A stretch of 54,529 bases of DNA, taken from contig VFZU01000027.1 of assembly GCA_016870995.1 (NCBI GenBank), positions 1 to 54,529 of the forward strand. Reading direction: 5' to 3'. Below the pieces are notes generated by a model. That model made no database searches, had not been told where the DNA came from, and saw only the letters and a list, made by a program, of their open reading frames with translations. This stretch comes from Acidobacteriota bacterium (GTDB taxonomy: Bacteria; Acidobacteriota; Terriglobia; Bryobacterales; Bryobacteraceae). Below, in pieces: positions 43,118 through 54,200 of this stretch. The position numbers and the translations under genes were made by a program. Numbering within the stretch: position 1 is the stretch's first letter; every line of letters starts with the position of its first letter.

Positions 43118-44058
43118 TTTTGCGCTCCTTCATCTCCAATCAGATACTCATAAAGCGAATTCACACCATCATCGGCGGGTGCGATGGTCTCGATGTTGAT
43201 CCCTTCCATCACCAACCGATTCAGCAGCTTGTGAAACTGGCTTGAGTTTGTGGTCTTCACCAGAATTCCCTGAAAATCGGGATGAATCCGCGCTTCCACT
43301 ACATGGTCGAATTGAAAAATCTTCGAAGCCATCTCCGACGGCTTGTCGCATCGAATCACGATCTGGTGTGGCCGGTCCGAAATCTCTTCGCGGACTCCGC
43401 GAATCGCCCCTTCCGCCACGACATATCCGTTGGCGAGCAAGATCACCTGGTCGGAAATCATGTCTACTTCATGCAAGACGTGGCTGGACACAATCACATG
43501 CGCCCCGCGCTCAGCTTGCTCACGAAACAGAGCGATCGTCTCAGATCGCACGAGCGGATCGAGGCCATTCAGCGGCTCATCCAGAATCAACACCTGCGGC
43601 TGATGTGCAATCGCTTGCGCCAGCCGGATTCTCTGCCGCATCCCTTTCGAGTACGCAGCCACCTTCCGCTTGGCAGGCTCCACCAGATTCACTTTTTCGA
43701 TTGCCTGCCACGCCTTCGCCTCAGCGACTTTGGCATCCCAGCCTTGTAGCATTAGCGACGCATGAACGAATTGGAATCCGGTATACCCCCGCGGAAACGA
43801 ATCGAACTGAGTGCAGTACCCAAGAATTCGAAATAGTTTCTCTGATTCGTCAGGCCGGATTCCACGCACAGAGATGCTTCCGCGAGTGGCCCTCACCAGT
43901 CCGGTCATCAGGTTCATTAACGTTGTCTTGCCGCTGCCGTTCGGCCCAACAAGACTCGTGATTCCCGGCGGAATCGAGAGGTTCACACGGTTCACGCCCA
44001 GCACTTCTCCGTAGAAGCGCGACACATTATCGAAAACGATTTCTTCGTTTGTCGCCAT
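43114..44058 (-). CDS. ABC transporter ATP-binding protein
   Basis: ATPase of 314 residues from ATG 44058, whose start overlaps the upstream permease stop (TAATG). Walker A is GPNGSGKTT, the signature is YSKGMRQR (ABC-2 type variant), Walker [14 protein letters not shown], and the H-loop His lies in [20 protein letters not shown]-terminal regulatory extension of about 80 residues follows. It pairs with the permease downstream. The frame continues upstream to 44118, but that part lies inside the permease gene. Confidence 0.93.
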   Translation of the reverse strand: MATNEEIVFDNVSRFYGEVLGVNRVNLSIPPGITSLVGPNGSGKTTLMNLMTGLVRATRGSISVRGIRPDESEKLFRILGYCTQFDSFPRGYTGFQFVHASLMLQGWDAKVAEAKAWQAIEKVNLVEPAKRKVAAYSKGMRQRIRLAQAIAHQPQVLILDEPLNGLDPLVRSETIALFREQAERGAHVIVSSHVLHEVDMISDQVILLANGYVVAEGAIRGVREEISDRPHQIVIRCDKPSEMASKIFQFDHVVEARIHPDFQGILVKTTNSSQFHKLLNRLVMEGINIETIAPADDGVNSLYEYLIGDEGAQK

Positions 44059-44918
44059 TACCGCACAATCTCCTTCGGGCGAATCTTGCGCTCCAACATC
44101 AGCAAGCAGATGACACACACAGCGATAAACGAGAGCCAGGCCTCGAACGGTTCGAGGCCGGTCGAGGTTTCGATGTTCAGTTGGTCAGACCAGATCGTGT
44201 ACATGATCCGCGACAGGTCGATCATCGCCCCGTAGTCCGTACGCAGGATGGAGTTGATGATGCCCGCCAGGCCGGCGCCGATGCCAAAGACGCCGAGAAT
44301 CAGCGCTCCCGCCACGACCTTCCATTTCACCCATGCCGACAATGCCACTGAAAGCAACGAAAGCAGAAGGATCCAGGCCACCTGGCCCAGGACGACCGCC
44401 CGCAGAATGAACCAGTTGTTCGACAACCAATCCCCTCCCGCTTGCGACACCTGCAGGATGAAGAGCAACACTCCCGGCACCCAGGTAATGATCGACAAAA
44501 GTATGAACAGTACAGACACTTTTCCAATCACATACTCGGTTCGCGAAAACGGCCTCGAGAAATAAGTTGGCAAGGCGTTGTTTGCCAGATCTGGCGCGAT
44601 CAGGCTTGGTCCGATCAGCGCCGTCAGAATGTAAGCCATCGCTCCTTGAAAGTTCATCAGAAAGCGGAAGAACGACGAATCAATCTTTAGAAACTCCGGT
44701 GCAGGAACACCCATGCTCGTAAACACCGACAGGTTGTTGACCAGATAGATGTAGCCTGCGCACCCCAACGGAAAGAAGAAGCAGGCCACCAGAAACCCCG
44801 TCAGAAATCTGCTTTGAAACAGCCGCTCGTAGCAGTACCTTGGCAACACCAGAAACCGCGTTCGCGGTGGCGTCAATGGCCCCGCATAGGTCGTGTATGT
44901 GCGTTTATAGACAGCCAT
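44058..44918 (-). CDS. ABC-2 type transporter permease
   Basis: Permease of 286 residues with six helices, e.g. [60 protein letters not shown] and [20 protein letters not shown]. The start overlaps the ATPase stop by one base (TAATG). It pairs with the ATPase at 44918-45844. A 9-base-arm palindrome (44139-44159) in its codons has no U-tract and is not counted as a terminator. Substrate unknown. Confidence 0.88.
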   Translation of the reverse strand: MAVYKRTYTTYAGPLTPPRTRFLVLPRYCYERLFQSRFLTGFLVACFFFPLGCAGYIYLVNNLSVFTSMGVPAPEFLKIDSSFFRFLMNFQGAMAYILTALIGPSLIAPDLANNALPTYFSRPFSRTEYVIGKVSVLFILLSIITWVPGVLLFILQVSQAGGDWLSNNWFILRAVVLGQVAWILLLSLLSVALSAWVKWKVVAGALILGVFGIGAGLAGIINSILRTDYGAMIDLSRIMYTIWSDQLNIETSTGLEPFEAWLSFIAVCVICLLMLERKIRPKEIVR

Positions 44919-45844
44919 TATTGATTCATCGCCTTCAGGAAGATATCTTCCAGCGTGTCCTTGCGGTAATTCAGGCGGCGCAGTTCGAGATCCTTTTCAC
45001 TTGCCACTTTGAACAAGTCTCTGAAGCTGAATTCCGCGGGCAGCACCATCTTCCACCGGCCCTTGCCGGCCATGGCGCAAGTCGCTCCCAGCGATTCCAT
45101 CGCTGCCGCGAAACCCTCATCGTCGCCCACAGTTTCCAGTTCCACAAATCTCTTGTTCGCCCTACGCTCCGCTTCGAGATCCGCGTAATGCACAATCGAC
45201 CCACCTTTGAGAATGATCACTTCCTCGCAGGTGTCTTCCACATCGCGCAGCAGGTGGGAGCAAAGTACGATTCTCATTCCGGCGTTGTCGCGCATTTCCC
45301 GAATCATCTTCAGCATGCGACGCCGTGCGGGCGGATCCAGTCCGTTCGTCGGCTCATCCAGAATCACGAGCTTCGGCCCATGCACGATTGCCTGCGCCAG
45401 CTTCGCTAGTTGCTTCATACCCAGCGAATAAGTGCCTAGCTTTCGGTAGCGTGCTTCGCCCAGCCCGACATAGAACAGGCACTCGTGCGCTCGCTCTAGT
45501 GCCGTCTCCGGCGGCAGCCCCGATAGCTCGCCCATCATCCTGATAAACGTCACCGCGTTCATATCTGCGATAAACGAATCATTCTCGGGCATGTAGCCGA
45601 TCAGCGATCGAACATGCCGCGTGTCTTTGTTTACGTCGTAACCAAAAACACGCGCCGTCCCGCAGGACGGCGCGTAAAAGCCCAGCAGTGTATTGATCAA
45701 TGTCGACTTGCCCGCGCCATTCGGTCCCAGCAATCCAATCGTTCTGCCCTTCAGTTCCACCTGCAATTGATTGAGGATCAATCGCGAACCAAGCGTTACA
45801 GAAAGATTGTCAAGCTGAATCACCGCGTCGGGAGTAGTGCTCAT
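44918..45844 (-). CDS. ABC transporter ATP-binding protein
   Basis: ATPase of 308 residues. Walker A is GPNGAGKST, the signature is YSLGMKQL, Walker [14 protein letters not shown], and the H-loop His lies in [19 protein letters not shown]-terminal extension of about 80 residues follows. It starts 4 bases inside the FecR gene (ATGA overlap) and is coupled to the permease that follows. A hairpin with a U-tract lies at codons 57-67. Confidence 0.93.
   Translation of the reverse strand: MSTTPDAVIQLDNLSVTLGSRLILNQLQVELKGRTIGLLGPNGAGKSTLINTLLGFYAPSCGTARVFGYDVNKDTRHVRSLIGYMPENDSFIADMNAVTFIRMMGELSGLPPETALERAHECLFYVGLGEARYRKLGTYSLGMKQLAKLAQAIVHGPKLVILDEPTNGLDPPARRRMLKMIREMRDNAGMRIVLCSHLLRDVEDTCEEVIILKGGSIVHYADLEAERRANKRFVELETVGDDEGFAAAMESLGATCAMAGKGRWKMVLPAEFSFRDLFKVASEKDLELRRLNYRKDTLEDIFLKAMNQ
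45644..45675 (-). terminator. terminator-like hairpin inside an ABC ATPase gene
   Basis: On the minus strand two perfect 11-base GC-rich arms (45665-45675 and 45650-45660) flank a TGCG loop and are followed by GTTTTT. It is read in the sense direction, about 170-200 bases into the ATPase gene. It might cut expression of the downstream exporter genes relative to sigma and FecR. Terminator activity is inference. Confidence 0.4.
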
Positions 45845-48255
45845 TGTTTTGTTATTTTCTTCCTCAAGCCTGTGTTGCCCATAATCGAGCTGAGCAACTG
45901 CGGCATCATCGGAGTTCCTTTGCCCATCGACATCAAGCTATCCAGGCCAAGGCCGAAGAAGCCGCTCGATGAGGAAACCCGAATCGAATCCGGTCCTGCG
46001 TACGCCACGATCAGTACCGGTTCGCTGCCCAATTCTGGCAACGCCATACCAAAATTAGCGTACAGGATCGCTGAAGCATTCACTTCCGCATCCGCAGGCA
46101 GCAGGCTGATGAACTTCTGGCTTAGAGGCAGGCTCAACTGAGTCGTCCGGTTTTGCAGCGCCTTCACAATCGTGTCCCGATTGCCCGCCGCCACCATGTA
46201 GCCACCCGAATATACGAAGTGAATCTCAACCGGCATTGCCGAGTGCTTCACTTGATAGAACCTCTGTCCATTGGCCGTCTGTTCGGTCAGCGAGAGCGTG
46301 CCGTGTGCTCCGTTGCTATGCGTGTTGAATGCTTCCACAACACGGCGTAGCGTCGTCGTCAGTCGTCCGGCATCGTAAACCTCGGTGGCGAACACGTAAG
46401 CCGGCACGGGCAGCAAAGCTCCGTCCACAGCCATCGTTACTTCTCCACCCAGCGGTCCGGCGATATCGTTGATCACGCTGATCCCGATTTGCTTTTCGAG
46501 CTCGGCTACCTGCGCGCCAGTCATGCTGAAGAATTCCTCAGCCATCGACCGGGCATCCTTGGTCACAGCGCTCATAGCGAACGTAGCGTCAGGGGAGATG
46601 TAATCGAGCGACGGCATCGGCGCCGGGGCGGCCAGCCAGCTTGCAATTCCAGAGCGCGCAGCCGAGAAGCCCACCGAGGCGCTTGCATTGGCGCGCCCGG
46701 CGATATCGCGGCGTTCCACCATCAGGTGGCGCACTTGGTTGATCCCCGTCATGTTGTTGTTTACGGAACCGGTGAGAATTTGTGCCAGGTCCACCGCAAG
46801 AATCCAGCCAGCACCTTTCGCATAGCTCTTCTTCACGCTGGATGCCAGTTGCGAATTCTCAAACCCGCTCTGCTCGGCAGGCCGTTCGCCCACGATCAGC
46901 ATCGCGTCAGTCAGCAAAACATGGTCGCTGCCGAATTGCTTCAATTCCGGCTCCAGCGCCATACGTGCGTTCGCTCCCTTTACTTCTGCCATCAGCACAG
47001 GGTGGCCCACCGAACGGTTCGGCCCGATCGATGCCGCAATTACGATCTCCTCGCCCAACTGGTTGCCAACCGTGCGCAGCCGCTCGGCCAACTCGCGAAC
47101 CTGGCCCACTTCCTTGCTGCTCCACCATTCCTTCAAGACAGGGCTCTGCTTCATGCGTTCTTCAAAGATTTTGGTCGCATCAGCCACAGTTCCAGAGATG
47201 TTCGGGATCGCCGCAAACACCACGGTATCGGCGGGCAGGCGCGACAAGAGCCGCGATTGCGTCCGCAGTGCCGGCATCGGCAAGGCTTCGATCTGCTTTG
47301 AGATCTTCGACAGCTCGCTTATCATGGCCATGTATTTGGCCGAATCCTTCGACCAGGCAATCTGCTCTTCCACATTGGTGCGCTTCAGCATTGCCTGCGA
47401 ACCCGTGGTCTGCCCAGGCAGCAAGTCTTCCGCCTTGCCTCCCTGGTCCACTACGATGTGGCCTTCCACCACCGCAACTTGAGTGCCGCGCAAACCAGCC
47501 GCCACCGAGAAGATCGTGCCCTTCACTGACACGGTGCTTTCACGGGTCGCCACCTTGAGTGAACCCTTCTTTTGCTTGGCTGCCTGCACCAGGATGTTGC
47601 CGCGCTCGAGGCGAATCGTCGATCCGCTGTAAGCCGCTGAAATGCTCAGCTCCGCGCGCTCGTTCATTTCGATGAGCGAACCGTCAGGCAGCCGCACCAC
47701 GGCTGAAGATCCCTTCGCCGTGCGAACCGCTTCCCCTTCCTGCAGCGGCGTCCCAAGCTTCACCGCAACTAGGCCGGCCGCAGACACTTTGTAGATATCG
47801 CCCGATACGTTGGCGATCTCAGCCCGTGCTCCGCTCGGAGCCATCAGCCGGTCGAGCGAATCCATCGTGAAATAGCCTGTCGTCAGGATCAGCCCCGCTG
47901 CAATCGCCCACGGCAATACCGTCCGTGTCGTCGAACGCTGACGGCTCACTTGAGGCATAGTCCGCACATTGCCCTTCAATTCTTCCAATTGACGGCGGTA
48001 GGCTGGGTTGCTCGCCAAGTGGTCTTCGACCAGCATCTTTTGGGCTTCGGTCAGTTCGTTGCGCAGGTATGGCTTCAACATCGCGCCAAAATCCGCTTCC
48101 GTCCGCAACCGGTCCGGAATCACTCTGCCCAGCTCCGTATTCAGGCTGGACAGTACTTTGGCTGTTGCTTCCCGGCTTTGCTCCGCGCTCGGTTCGTTGC
48201 TCTGCATCGCCCGGATCGCGTCGTCGAGATTGATCTTCTTCTTGTTGGGTTCCAT
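45841..48255 (-). CDS. large FecR-domain membrane protein, putative anti-sigma regulator
   Basis: Protein of 804 residues. A cytoplasmic helical N-terminus (about 1-105, with [20 protein letters not shown]) is like that of anti-sigma factors but lacks the zinc Cys. A single helix ([19 protein letters not shown]) follows, then a FecR domain (about 145-255, with [20 protein letters not shown] and [18 protein letters not shown]). The last 500 residues are exported and resemble DUF3352-like proteins ([40 protein letters not shown]). It is 5 bases downstream of an ECF sigma gene, so a sigma-regulating role is likely. The function of the long C-terminus is unknown. Confidence 0.8.
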   Translation of the reverse strand: MEPNKKKINLDDAIRAMQSNEPSAEQSREATAKVLSSLNTELGRVIPDRLRTEADFGAMLKPYLRNELTEAQKMLVEDHLASNPAYRRQLEELKGNVRTMPQVSRQRSTTRTVLPWAIAAGLILTTGYFTMDSLDRLMAPSGARAEIANVSGDIYKVSAAGLVAVKLGTPLQEGEAVRTAKGSSAVVRLPDGSLIEMNERAELSISAAYSGSTIRLERGNILVQAAKQKKGSLKVATRESTVSVKGTIFSVAAGLRGTQVAVVEGHIVVDQGGKAEDLLPGQTTGSQAMLKRTNVEEQIAWSKDSAKYMAMISELSKISKQIEALPMPALRTQSRLLSRLPADTVVFAAIPNISGTVADATKIFEERMKQSPVLKEWWSSKEVGQVRELAERLRTVGNQLGEEIVIAASIGPNRSVGHPVLMAEVKGANARMALEPELKQFGSDHVLLTDAMLIVGERPAEQSGFENSQLASSVKKSYAKGAGWILAVDLAQILTGSVNNNMTGINQVRHLMVERRDIAGRANASASVGFSAARSGIASWLAAPAPMPSLDYISPDATFAMSAVTKDARSMAEEFFSMTGAQVAELEKQIGISVINDIAGPLGGEVTMAVDGALLPVPAYVFATEVYDAGRLTTTLRRVVEAFNTHSNGAHGTLSLTEQTANGQRFYQVKHSAMPVEIHFVYSGGYMVAAGNRDTIVKALQNRTTQLSLPLSQKFISLLPADAEVNASAILYANFGMALPELGSEPVLIVAYAGPDSIRVSSSSGFFGLGLDSLMSMGKGTPMMPQLLSSIMGNTGLRKKITKQ

Positions 48256-48260
48256 TGTTG

Positions 48261-48749
48261 TTAGATCTCCTTTTGCAGTTTTTGCCGGGTCCGAAACAGG
48301 GTTACGGCTACCAGAGTTTCACTCATGTCGAGCAGCTTTGCAATTTCCTTATTCCCGTATCCTTCGATGAAGCGCAGCACGAACATCTCGGCCCACTTCG
48401 CGTCAATCCGGGATAGCGCATCGCGCAATCGCGTATTCAATTCCTGCCGCGCATTTGAAGAGGGTTCATTCGCCATTTCTTCGATGGACGAGGTCTTCGT
48501 CTTGCGCGACCGGATCATATCCAGTGCCGCATTCACCGCGGCCCGCCTCAGGTAGGGTTCCGGTTGGTCAATAATCCCCAAGGACGGGTCACGGCGAAGA
48601 AAACGCAAAAACACGGTCTGTAATACGTCTTCCGCATCTTCGGCATTGCCTAGGATGCGATATGCGGAACGGTATACCGAATCGCTGGATTCTCGGTACA
48701 CTCGCTCAAACTCGGTGCTGACCATAGGTTCATGATCGGTGGCAATCAT
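48261..48749 (-). CDS. RNA polymerase sigma factor, ECF family
   Basis: ECF sigma factor of 162 residues. Region 2 is EFERVYRESSDSVYRSAYRI and EDAEDVLQTVFLRFLRRDPS; region 4 is DAKWAEMFVLRFIEGYGNKE and IAKLLDMSETLVAVTLFRTR. ATG 48749 or ATG 48725 could be the start. It is the first gene of the seven-gene operon with the FecR protein and two ABC exporters, and lies divergent to the TPR lipoprotein gene, so both could respond to it. Confidence 0.93.
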   Translation of the reverse strand: MIATDHEPMVSTEFERVYRESSDSVYRSAYRILGNAEDAEDVLQTVFLRFLRRDPSLGIIDQPEPYLRRAAVNAALDMIRSRKTKTSSIEEMANEPSSNARQELNTRLRDALSRIDAKWAEMFVLRFIEGYGNKEIAKLLDMSETLVAVTLFRTRQKLQKEI

Positions 48750-48893
48750 TCTGTTTACAAGGCCCCTCTATTGTTCAGGACGATGGCCCTTTCGATTTCT
48801 TACAGCGTGCAACGGTTTAGTACTTAAGGTTCAGGTGAGGTGCCCCCAAGAGAGCGCTATGATGTTAAGGAACTCCAACAGGTGCAGACCGTG
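48750..48893. promoter_or_regulatory. divergent intergenic region between ECF sigma and TPR lipoprotein genes
   Basis: At 144 bases this is the longest gap in the window and must hold promoters for both the sigma operon and the exosortase-type locus. It contains the 12-base motif at 48817-48828. I find no clear -35/-10 pair and no tRNA or small RNA. An AGGTG ribosome site precedes GTG/ATG at 48891/48894. Confidence 0.4.
48817..48828. repeat. 12-base motif TTAGTACTTAAG, copy 2
   Basis: Identical to the copy at 19555-19566, and likewise in a short region upstream of a plus-strand start. It is followed by GTTC. The role is unknown; promoter element or operator are options. Confidence 0.35.
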
Positions 48894-51209
48894 ATGAATA
48901 CGACCAAAATTGCCGCCGTCCTGATTCTTGTTCTTGCTTTTGCAGGTTGCGATAGCGATCCCAAAGTAGCCAGGCAGAAATATCTCGATACTGGTGACCG
49001 TTACTTCAAGAACGGCAAGTACCGAGAAGCCATCATTTTCTACAAGCGCTCTCTTGAAAAGGACGCTCGTTTTGCTCCGGCTTATTATGCTCTTGCCGAA
49101 GCGGAAATGAAGCAGGGTGCCCCCATCAACGCCATGCGGGCCTACCAGCGCTGCGTCGAACTCGATCAGGCAAACACCGCGGCAGCCACCAAGCTCGCCG
49201 AAATCTATCTCGCCATCTACTCCAAGAGCGAATCGAAGCCCAAGCAGTACCTCAAGGACATCGAAGTCATCTCAAAGCGCCTTCTCGACAAGGACCCCAA
49301 GAGCTTCGACGGCCTTCGCCTTCGCGGCTTCCTCAAGCTCGCCGATAACGATCTCAAGGGCGCCCTCGAGGACATGCAGTCCGCAGATCGTTCCAAGCCC
49401 TTCCAGAAAGAACTCTCAACGGTTCTCTTCCAGGTCATGATGCAGAGCGGTATGCGCGACGAAGCCATCGCCTACATCAGTAAGGCGATCGCAGCCGACA
49501 AAGAGAATGCCGCCAACTACGATGTTCTCTACGCCGAATACGCCAGGAAGGAAATGATCCCTGAGGCCGAAGAGGTTCTCAAGCGCAAAATCGCTGCCCT
49601 CACCAAGCAGCCAGTTCTCAAGATCCAGTTGGCAGCGCATTATTTTGCGGCCAAGCAATACGACAAGATGCAAACGTCTCTCGACGAGATCCTTGCATTC
49701 AGCAAGAACTCGAAAGAAATCGAACAGCCCCGCATGATCGTTGGAGATTTCTACTTCAAGATTCGCGACTTTGAACGGGCTCTCAAGCAGTTCGAGGAAG
49801 GCGCCAAAGAAGATGTCGCCAAGAAGCACGACTACCAGAAGCGTGTTGTCGAAACCTACATCTACATGAATAAGAAGACCGACGCTGTTCGTCTGGTTGA
49901 AGAGATCCTCAAGGAAGACCCGAAGGACAACGATGCGATGGCCATGCGTGCCACCCTCGCCCTCCAGAGTGGTTCGAAGGATCAGGTTGACTCCGCGATT
50001 ACGGATCTTTCGAGCACCGTTTCGCGCGATCCCAAGAACCATGCCATGCGCCTCAGCCTCGCAAAGGCGCATATGGCTCGTGGCGATGCTGATCAGGCGA
50101 TGATTCAGCTGACAGAAGCGCTTAAGATCCGCCCTGACTTCCAGGTCGCGAAAATCATGCTCTCGCAGCTTTATCTTCAGAAACAGGAATTCGGTAAGGC
50201 TCTTGAGTACGCAAACCAGGTCCTTGCCTTCGATCCGAACGAAGTCCGCGGTCGCTTGCTGCGTGCCACTGCTCTTTATGGCACTCGCGATTACCCCGGT
50301 GCCCAAAAGGATTTGGATCTCATTCTTGGTCGCTACCCCACCATGGGCGATGCCCTCTACATGACGGCTCGCATTCAACTCGACACCGACAAGAAGCCTG
50401 AAGCGCTGACCACCTTCGAGAATATGATGAAGGCCAATCCGAGCGACACTCGCGGCTTGCTCGGTACCGTCGAAACCTACTTACAACTCGGCAAGAGCGA
50501 TATCGCCGTCAAGACCATCGAAGCAGAACTGGTCAAATCTCCAGATCGCAATGACATCCGCAACGCTTTGGCCAACACAACGGTTCGCGTTGGCAATTAC
50601 GAACGCGCTATTCCGGAGTTCCAGAAACTCCTTGCCGCCAATCCCAAAGATCCTTCGGTCGTAGTGCGATTGGCTGAAGTCTATAAGCGTATGGGCGACG
50701 ACGCAAACGCGATCAAGTACTTCAAGCAGGCGGGCACTCTGTTGCCAAACGATCCGCTCGCTCCGCTGAACCTTGCGATGATTTATGACCGCATGGGCAA
50801 GCAAGCCGAGTCCAAGCCGATCTACGAACAGGTCGTCAAGCTCGACCCGGGCAATGTCCTCGCTCTCAATAATCTGGCCATGATCATGGCCGATCAAGGT
50901 TCCGATCTTGACCTTGCTCTTTCCTACGCGGAACGTGCCAAGCAGAAGCTGCCCACCAACACGGACATTTCAGACACCCTTGGCTTGATCTACATCAAGA
51001 AAAATCTTGCCGACCAGGCGATCAACATCTTCGCCGACATCGTCAAGAAAGACCCCAATCGCTATGTGTATCATTACCATCTGGCGATGGCCTACTATTA
51101 AAAAGGCGACAAGGCGAATGCCAAAAAGGCTGCTCAGGTGGCGCTCACCAAGACGCCTCCCAAGCAGGACGAACAACGCATTCGCGAGCTCCTCGCCAAG
51201 TGCGGATAA
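48894..51209 (+). CDS. TPR lipoprotein (PrsT-like), interrupted by in-frame TAA
   Basis: Starts MNTTKIAAVLILVLAFAGCD, a lipoprotein signal with lipobox Cys19. About twenty TPR units follow, for example YFKNGKYREAIIFYKRSLEK and QLTEALKIRPDFQVAKIMLS. The architecture matches PrsT, the TPR lipoprotein of exosortase/PEP-CTERM loci (TIGR02917, from memory). The frame hits TAA at 51099-51101 in the last TPR helix (AMAYY, then KGDKANAKKAAQVALTKTPP) and goes on for 35 codons to TAA 51207-51209. CAA, AAA or TTA would repair it by one base. The loss would remove only the last helix, so the shortened protein may still work. Confidence 0.8.
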
Positions 51210-51218
51210 GCTAGTGTA

Positions 51219-54200
51219 GTGAAGATTTGTACCGCCCTGCTCCTGGTTGCCCCTCTCATGGGGCAACAGGCGCTTTTGAAGTCCGGCATCACCTACTCGA
51301 TTCAGCTCACAGGCGCCGTTTCTCACGAAACGGCGTTTTCTTTTGTCTGCGGAGCTGACCGCCTCAGCAAGACCTTCAACGCCGGAGACAATGATTGGAC
51401 CTTCCTGTTTCGTCCCTCCGCGGATTGCCGCTACAACACGCGGCTCAAGGCTACCGTTACCAGCTACGGCATCACCAACAAGGTTGAGATCGAACCGAAT
51501 GGCGAGCACTCAAAAGCGACACCCATCCAACTCGGCGCGGTTGTTTTTGCAACCGGTGACAATGCCAACTATCTTGGCAACGTCCAGGATGAAGACTGGT
51601 ACCGCTTCCGCTTTGAAGGCGGCAAACCCAGGCTGATCGGGTTTCAGGTCGACTTGATGGAGCGGGACAATCTGCCCGTTGATGTTTCGATCTTCCGCAT
51701 CGTGAACGGTCAGCCAGTTCTCTTTACCGAAGGGGAAGACCCTGTGTCGGTGCCACATGAAGTTCAGGCTCTTCCCGGCAACAAGTACACGACCCGTGTG
51801 TTCAAAGAAGCTGGTGACTACTACGTTCGTGTGCTTGCGAACCACCCTGAATACCGCCTCCGCACCCGTCTATACGATCTGCCTCCCTACTCGGACCCGA
51901 AGCAGGCAATCCGCGCTGGCGTCGACTATCTGCTTGGTGCCGGTGATAGCTGGCACGCCAATACTCCACGCCGTGGTGGGGTCTTTAATCGCATCGCCAA
52001 TGTTCATCAGGAGACCTCGCTTTGTGTCGCCTGTCACGTCACCCACTTCACCCAGCGTGCACAACTCTACGCTGCTCGCCAGGGCTATGGGGTCGAGATG
52101 CGTAACTCGCAGCAGTTCCTTGCTGAACGCTTCTACAACAACCCCCGGCCGCTCTATGGTTTCGAGAAGCAAGGTGCCGTGTGGGCTCGAGTCATCTCCG
52201 CACCTGCCAATGTCCTTGGCCGCATGTCGCATTTGATGGATCTGTTTGAGCAGCAGGTCAGCGGCGAGACCCGTCCCAGCTTCCACGATGGTGTCCGCAA
52301 GTACCTCAAGCTTTACTACGACGGTCGGACTCAGTTGCCCCCGGATGAGACGAATGGCAATCAGCCGCTCGTAAGCAATTATGAAGTCGCCTGGTATGCC
52401 TGGGAGGTCACGCGTGATCCCGGGATTGCCAAGCTCCTCGAGCAGGATCAGCACAAGAACCTGATCGACATCTGCTATCAAACTCTGGCCCTCGCTGCGG
52501 TGGACAAGGTGAAGTATGCCGGCAAGATCGCTCGAAACGCCGAGAAGCTCCTATCGCTGCAACGGGAGACGGGACAGTGGTCGATGAAGCTCGAGCCCAA
52601 TGAAAAGGATGTCGAGTTCCAAACCGGGCACGCGCTTTGGGCCCTAGCTGCGGCTGGCATCCCCAAAGAGAACCCCCAAGTGGCGAAAGGGCTACGGCAT
52701 CTGCTGGCTCGCCAGCAGGAATTCGGCGGCTGGCTCGATCCTTTGCAGAGTTTTGAGAACTTCCGTACCCCGTTCCGCGAAACCCAAATGGCCGTGCTCG
52801 CCTTGAGTGCCTACTATCCCAATACGGAAGCAAAGAAGGGCTGGGGATCGACAGCAGATCAATTGCCCTCGAGCGGGGAGACTTTGCTCGAAGCCCTTGA
52901 CCGCATCTGGGATAAGCCTACCGCCGAGGTTTTGGTGCAGGTCCGCAAGCATGCAATCGGTAAAGATCCCATCGTTCGCCAGATGGCGACCGAGGTGCTA
53001 GGGCGCCTGGCGCTGACGGAAGATCTGGCCTTGCTCAAGACGAATCTGGCAGACTCAAGCAAGCTCGTGCAGCGCACTGCTGCCTGGGCCATGCGTCAAG
53101 TGTTGAGCCGACGCGCCACCGGTAACAACGTTCTGCTCGAAGCTCTTGCGAGCAAGGATCCGAGGATGGAATGGGGCGCGACGCGGGTCTTCGCAACGCA
53201 CTTCAGAGAACTCGCCCTCGATAACCGCTTTGCCGACGCTTTGATTGCCAAGACTTCCTCCATCAGTCTGCCTGTTCAGATGCAGGCATGGAAGGGGCTT
53301 TGGCAGCTATGGTTCTGGAGCCCCGATGACGGGGTGAAAGACCGTGTTGAGAATGCATTCCTTGCTGGGCTCAAGAAGCCGCAACACGAATGGGTCGAGC
53401 GCAATCTCCGCGAAGGCATCTACAACCTTGGCGACGAGAACATCCGCTACATGTACAACAACTGGGTGCCGCTGATGGCCAAGGAGGAGGATCGCGAAGC
53501 TGTGATCCGCGGCCGCCTGAAGCATGAGGCGCGACTGGCCGACAAGTACTCGAAGTTCCTGGTCGCAGAATCGGACGCAAGCCGCAAGCGCCTGCTCGCT
53601 GCCATCACCGAGTTCCATCTGCGCCGGGCGGACACCTATGATCTCAAGGCAGATCCGCACTCGGTCGCTCCTCCGATCTACAACCGGATTGGTAACGATA
53701 TCGAGCAGACCGTCTTGTTTGGCGAGAGCAATACGAAGTTCGCTAGTGCGCTTCTGCCTTTTGCGGAAAGTGCAGACCCGGAGATGCGCCGGCTTGTGAT
53801 GCAGGCGGCGTTGCTCACGCGCGACCCTCGCTTCGGAACTGTCACGAAGATCAGCGGGCCCGCGGGCGCGGCGCGCGACCAACTGGTGGCGATTGCCAAG
53901 AAGAATCCGGCCGACGAGGTGAATCTCGAAGTTCTGAAGGCCTTCAATGCGGCACCGCCCAGACCGCGCACGATGACGCGGACTGTTAGCTCAACTGGCG
54001 CTCGGCCGGACGAGAGCTACTTCCGCGGCTATGTACAGCCGATTCTCGAGAAGCGCGGCAAGGACGGCTATGCGTGCGTGCAGTGCCATGCGAGCCACGC
54101 GATCTTTGACGGAAGCTGGGGTTCGGCGATGAGGGTTGTCAACTTGGAGAACCCTGAAGAAAGCTTGATCCTGAAAAAGCCGATCTCGAACGCCGAGAGC

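Noticed and set aside
44139-44159. Perfect palindrome with 9-base arms in a permease gene
   Set aside because: No U-tract on either strand and fully explained by codons; kept only as a note.
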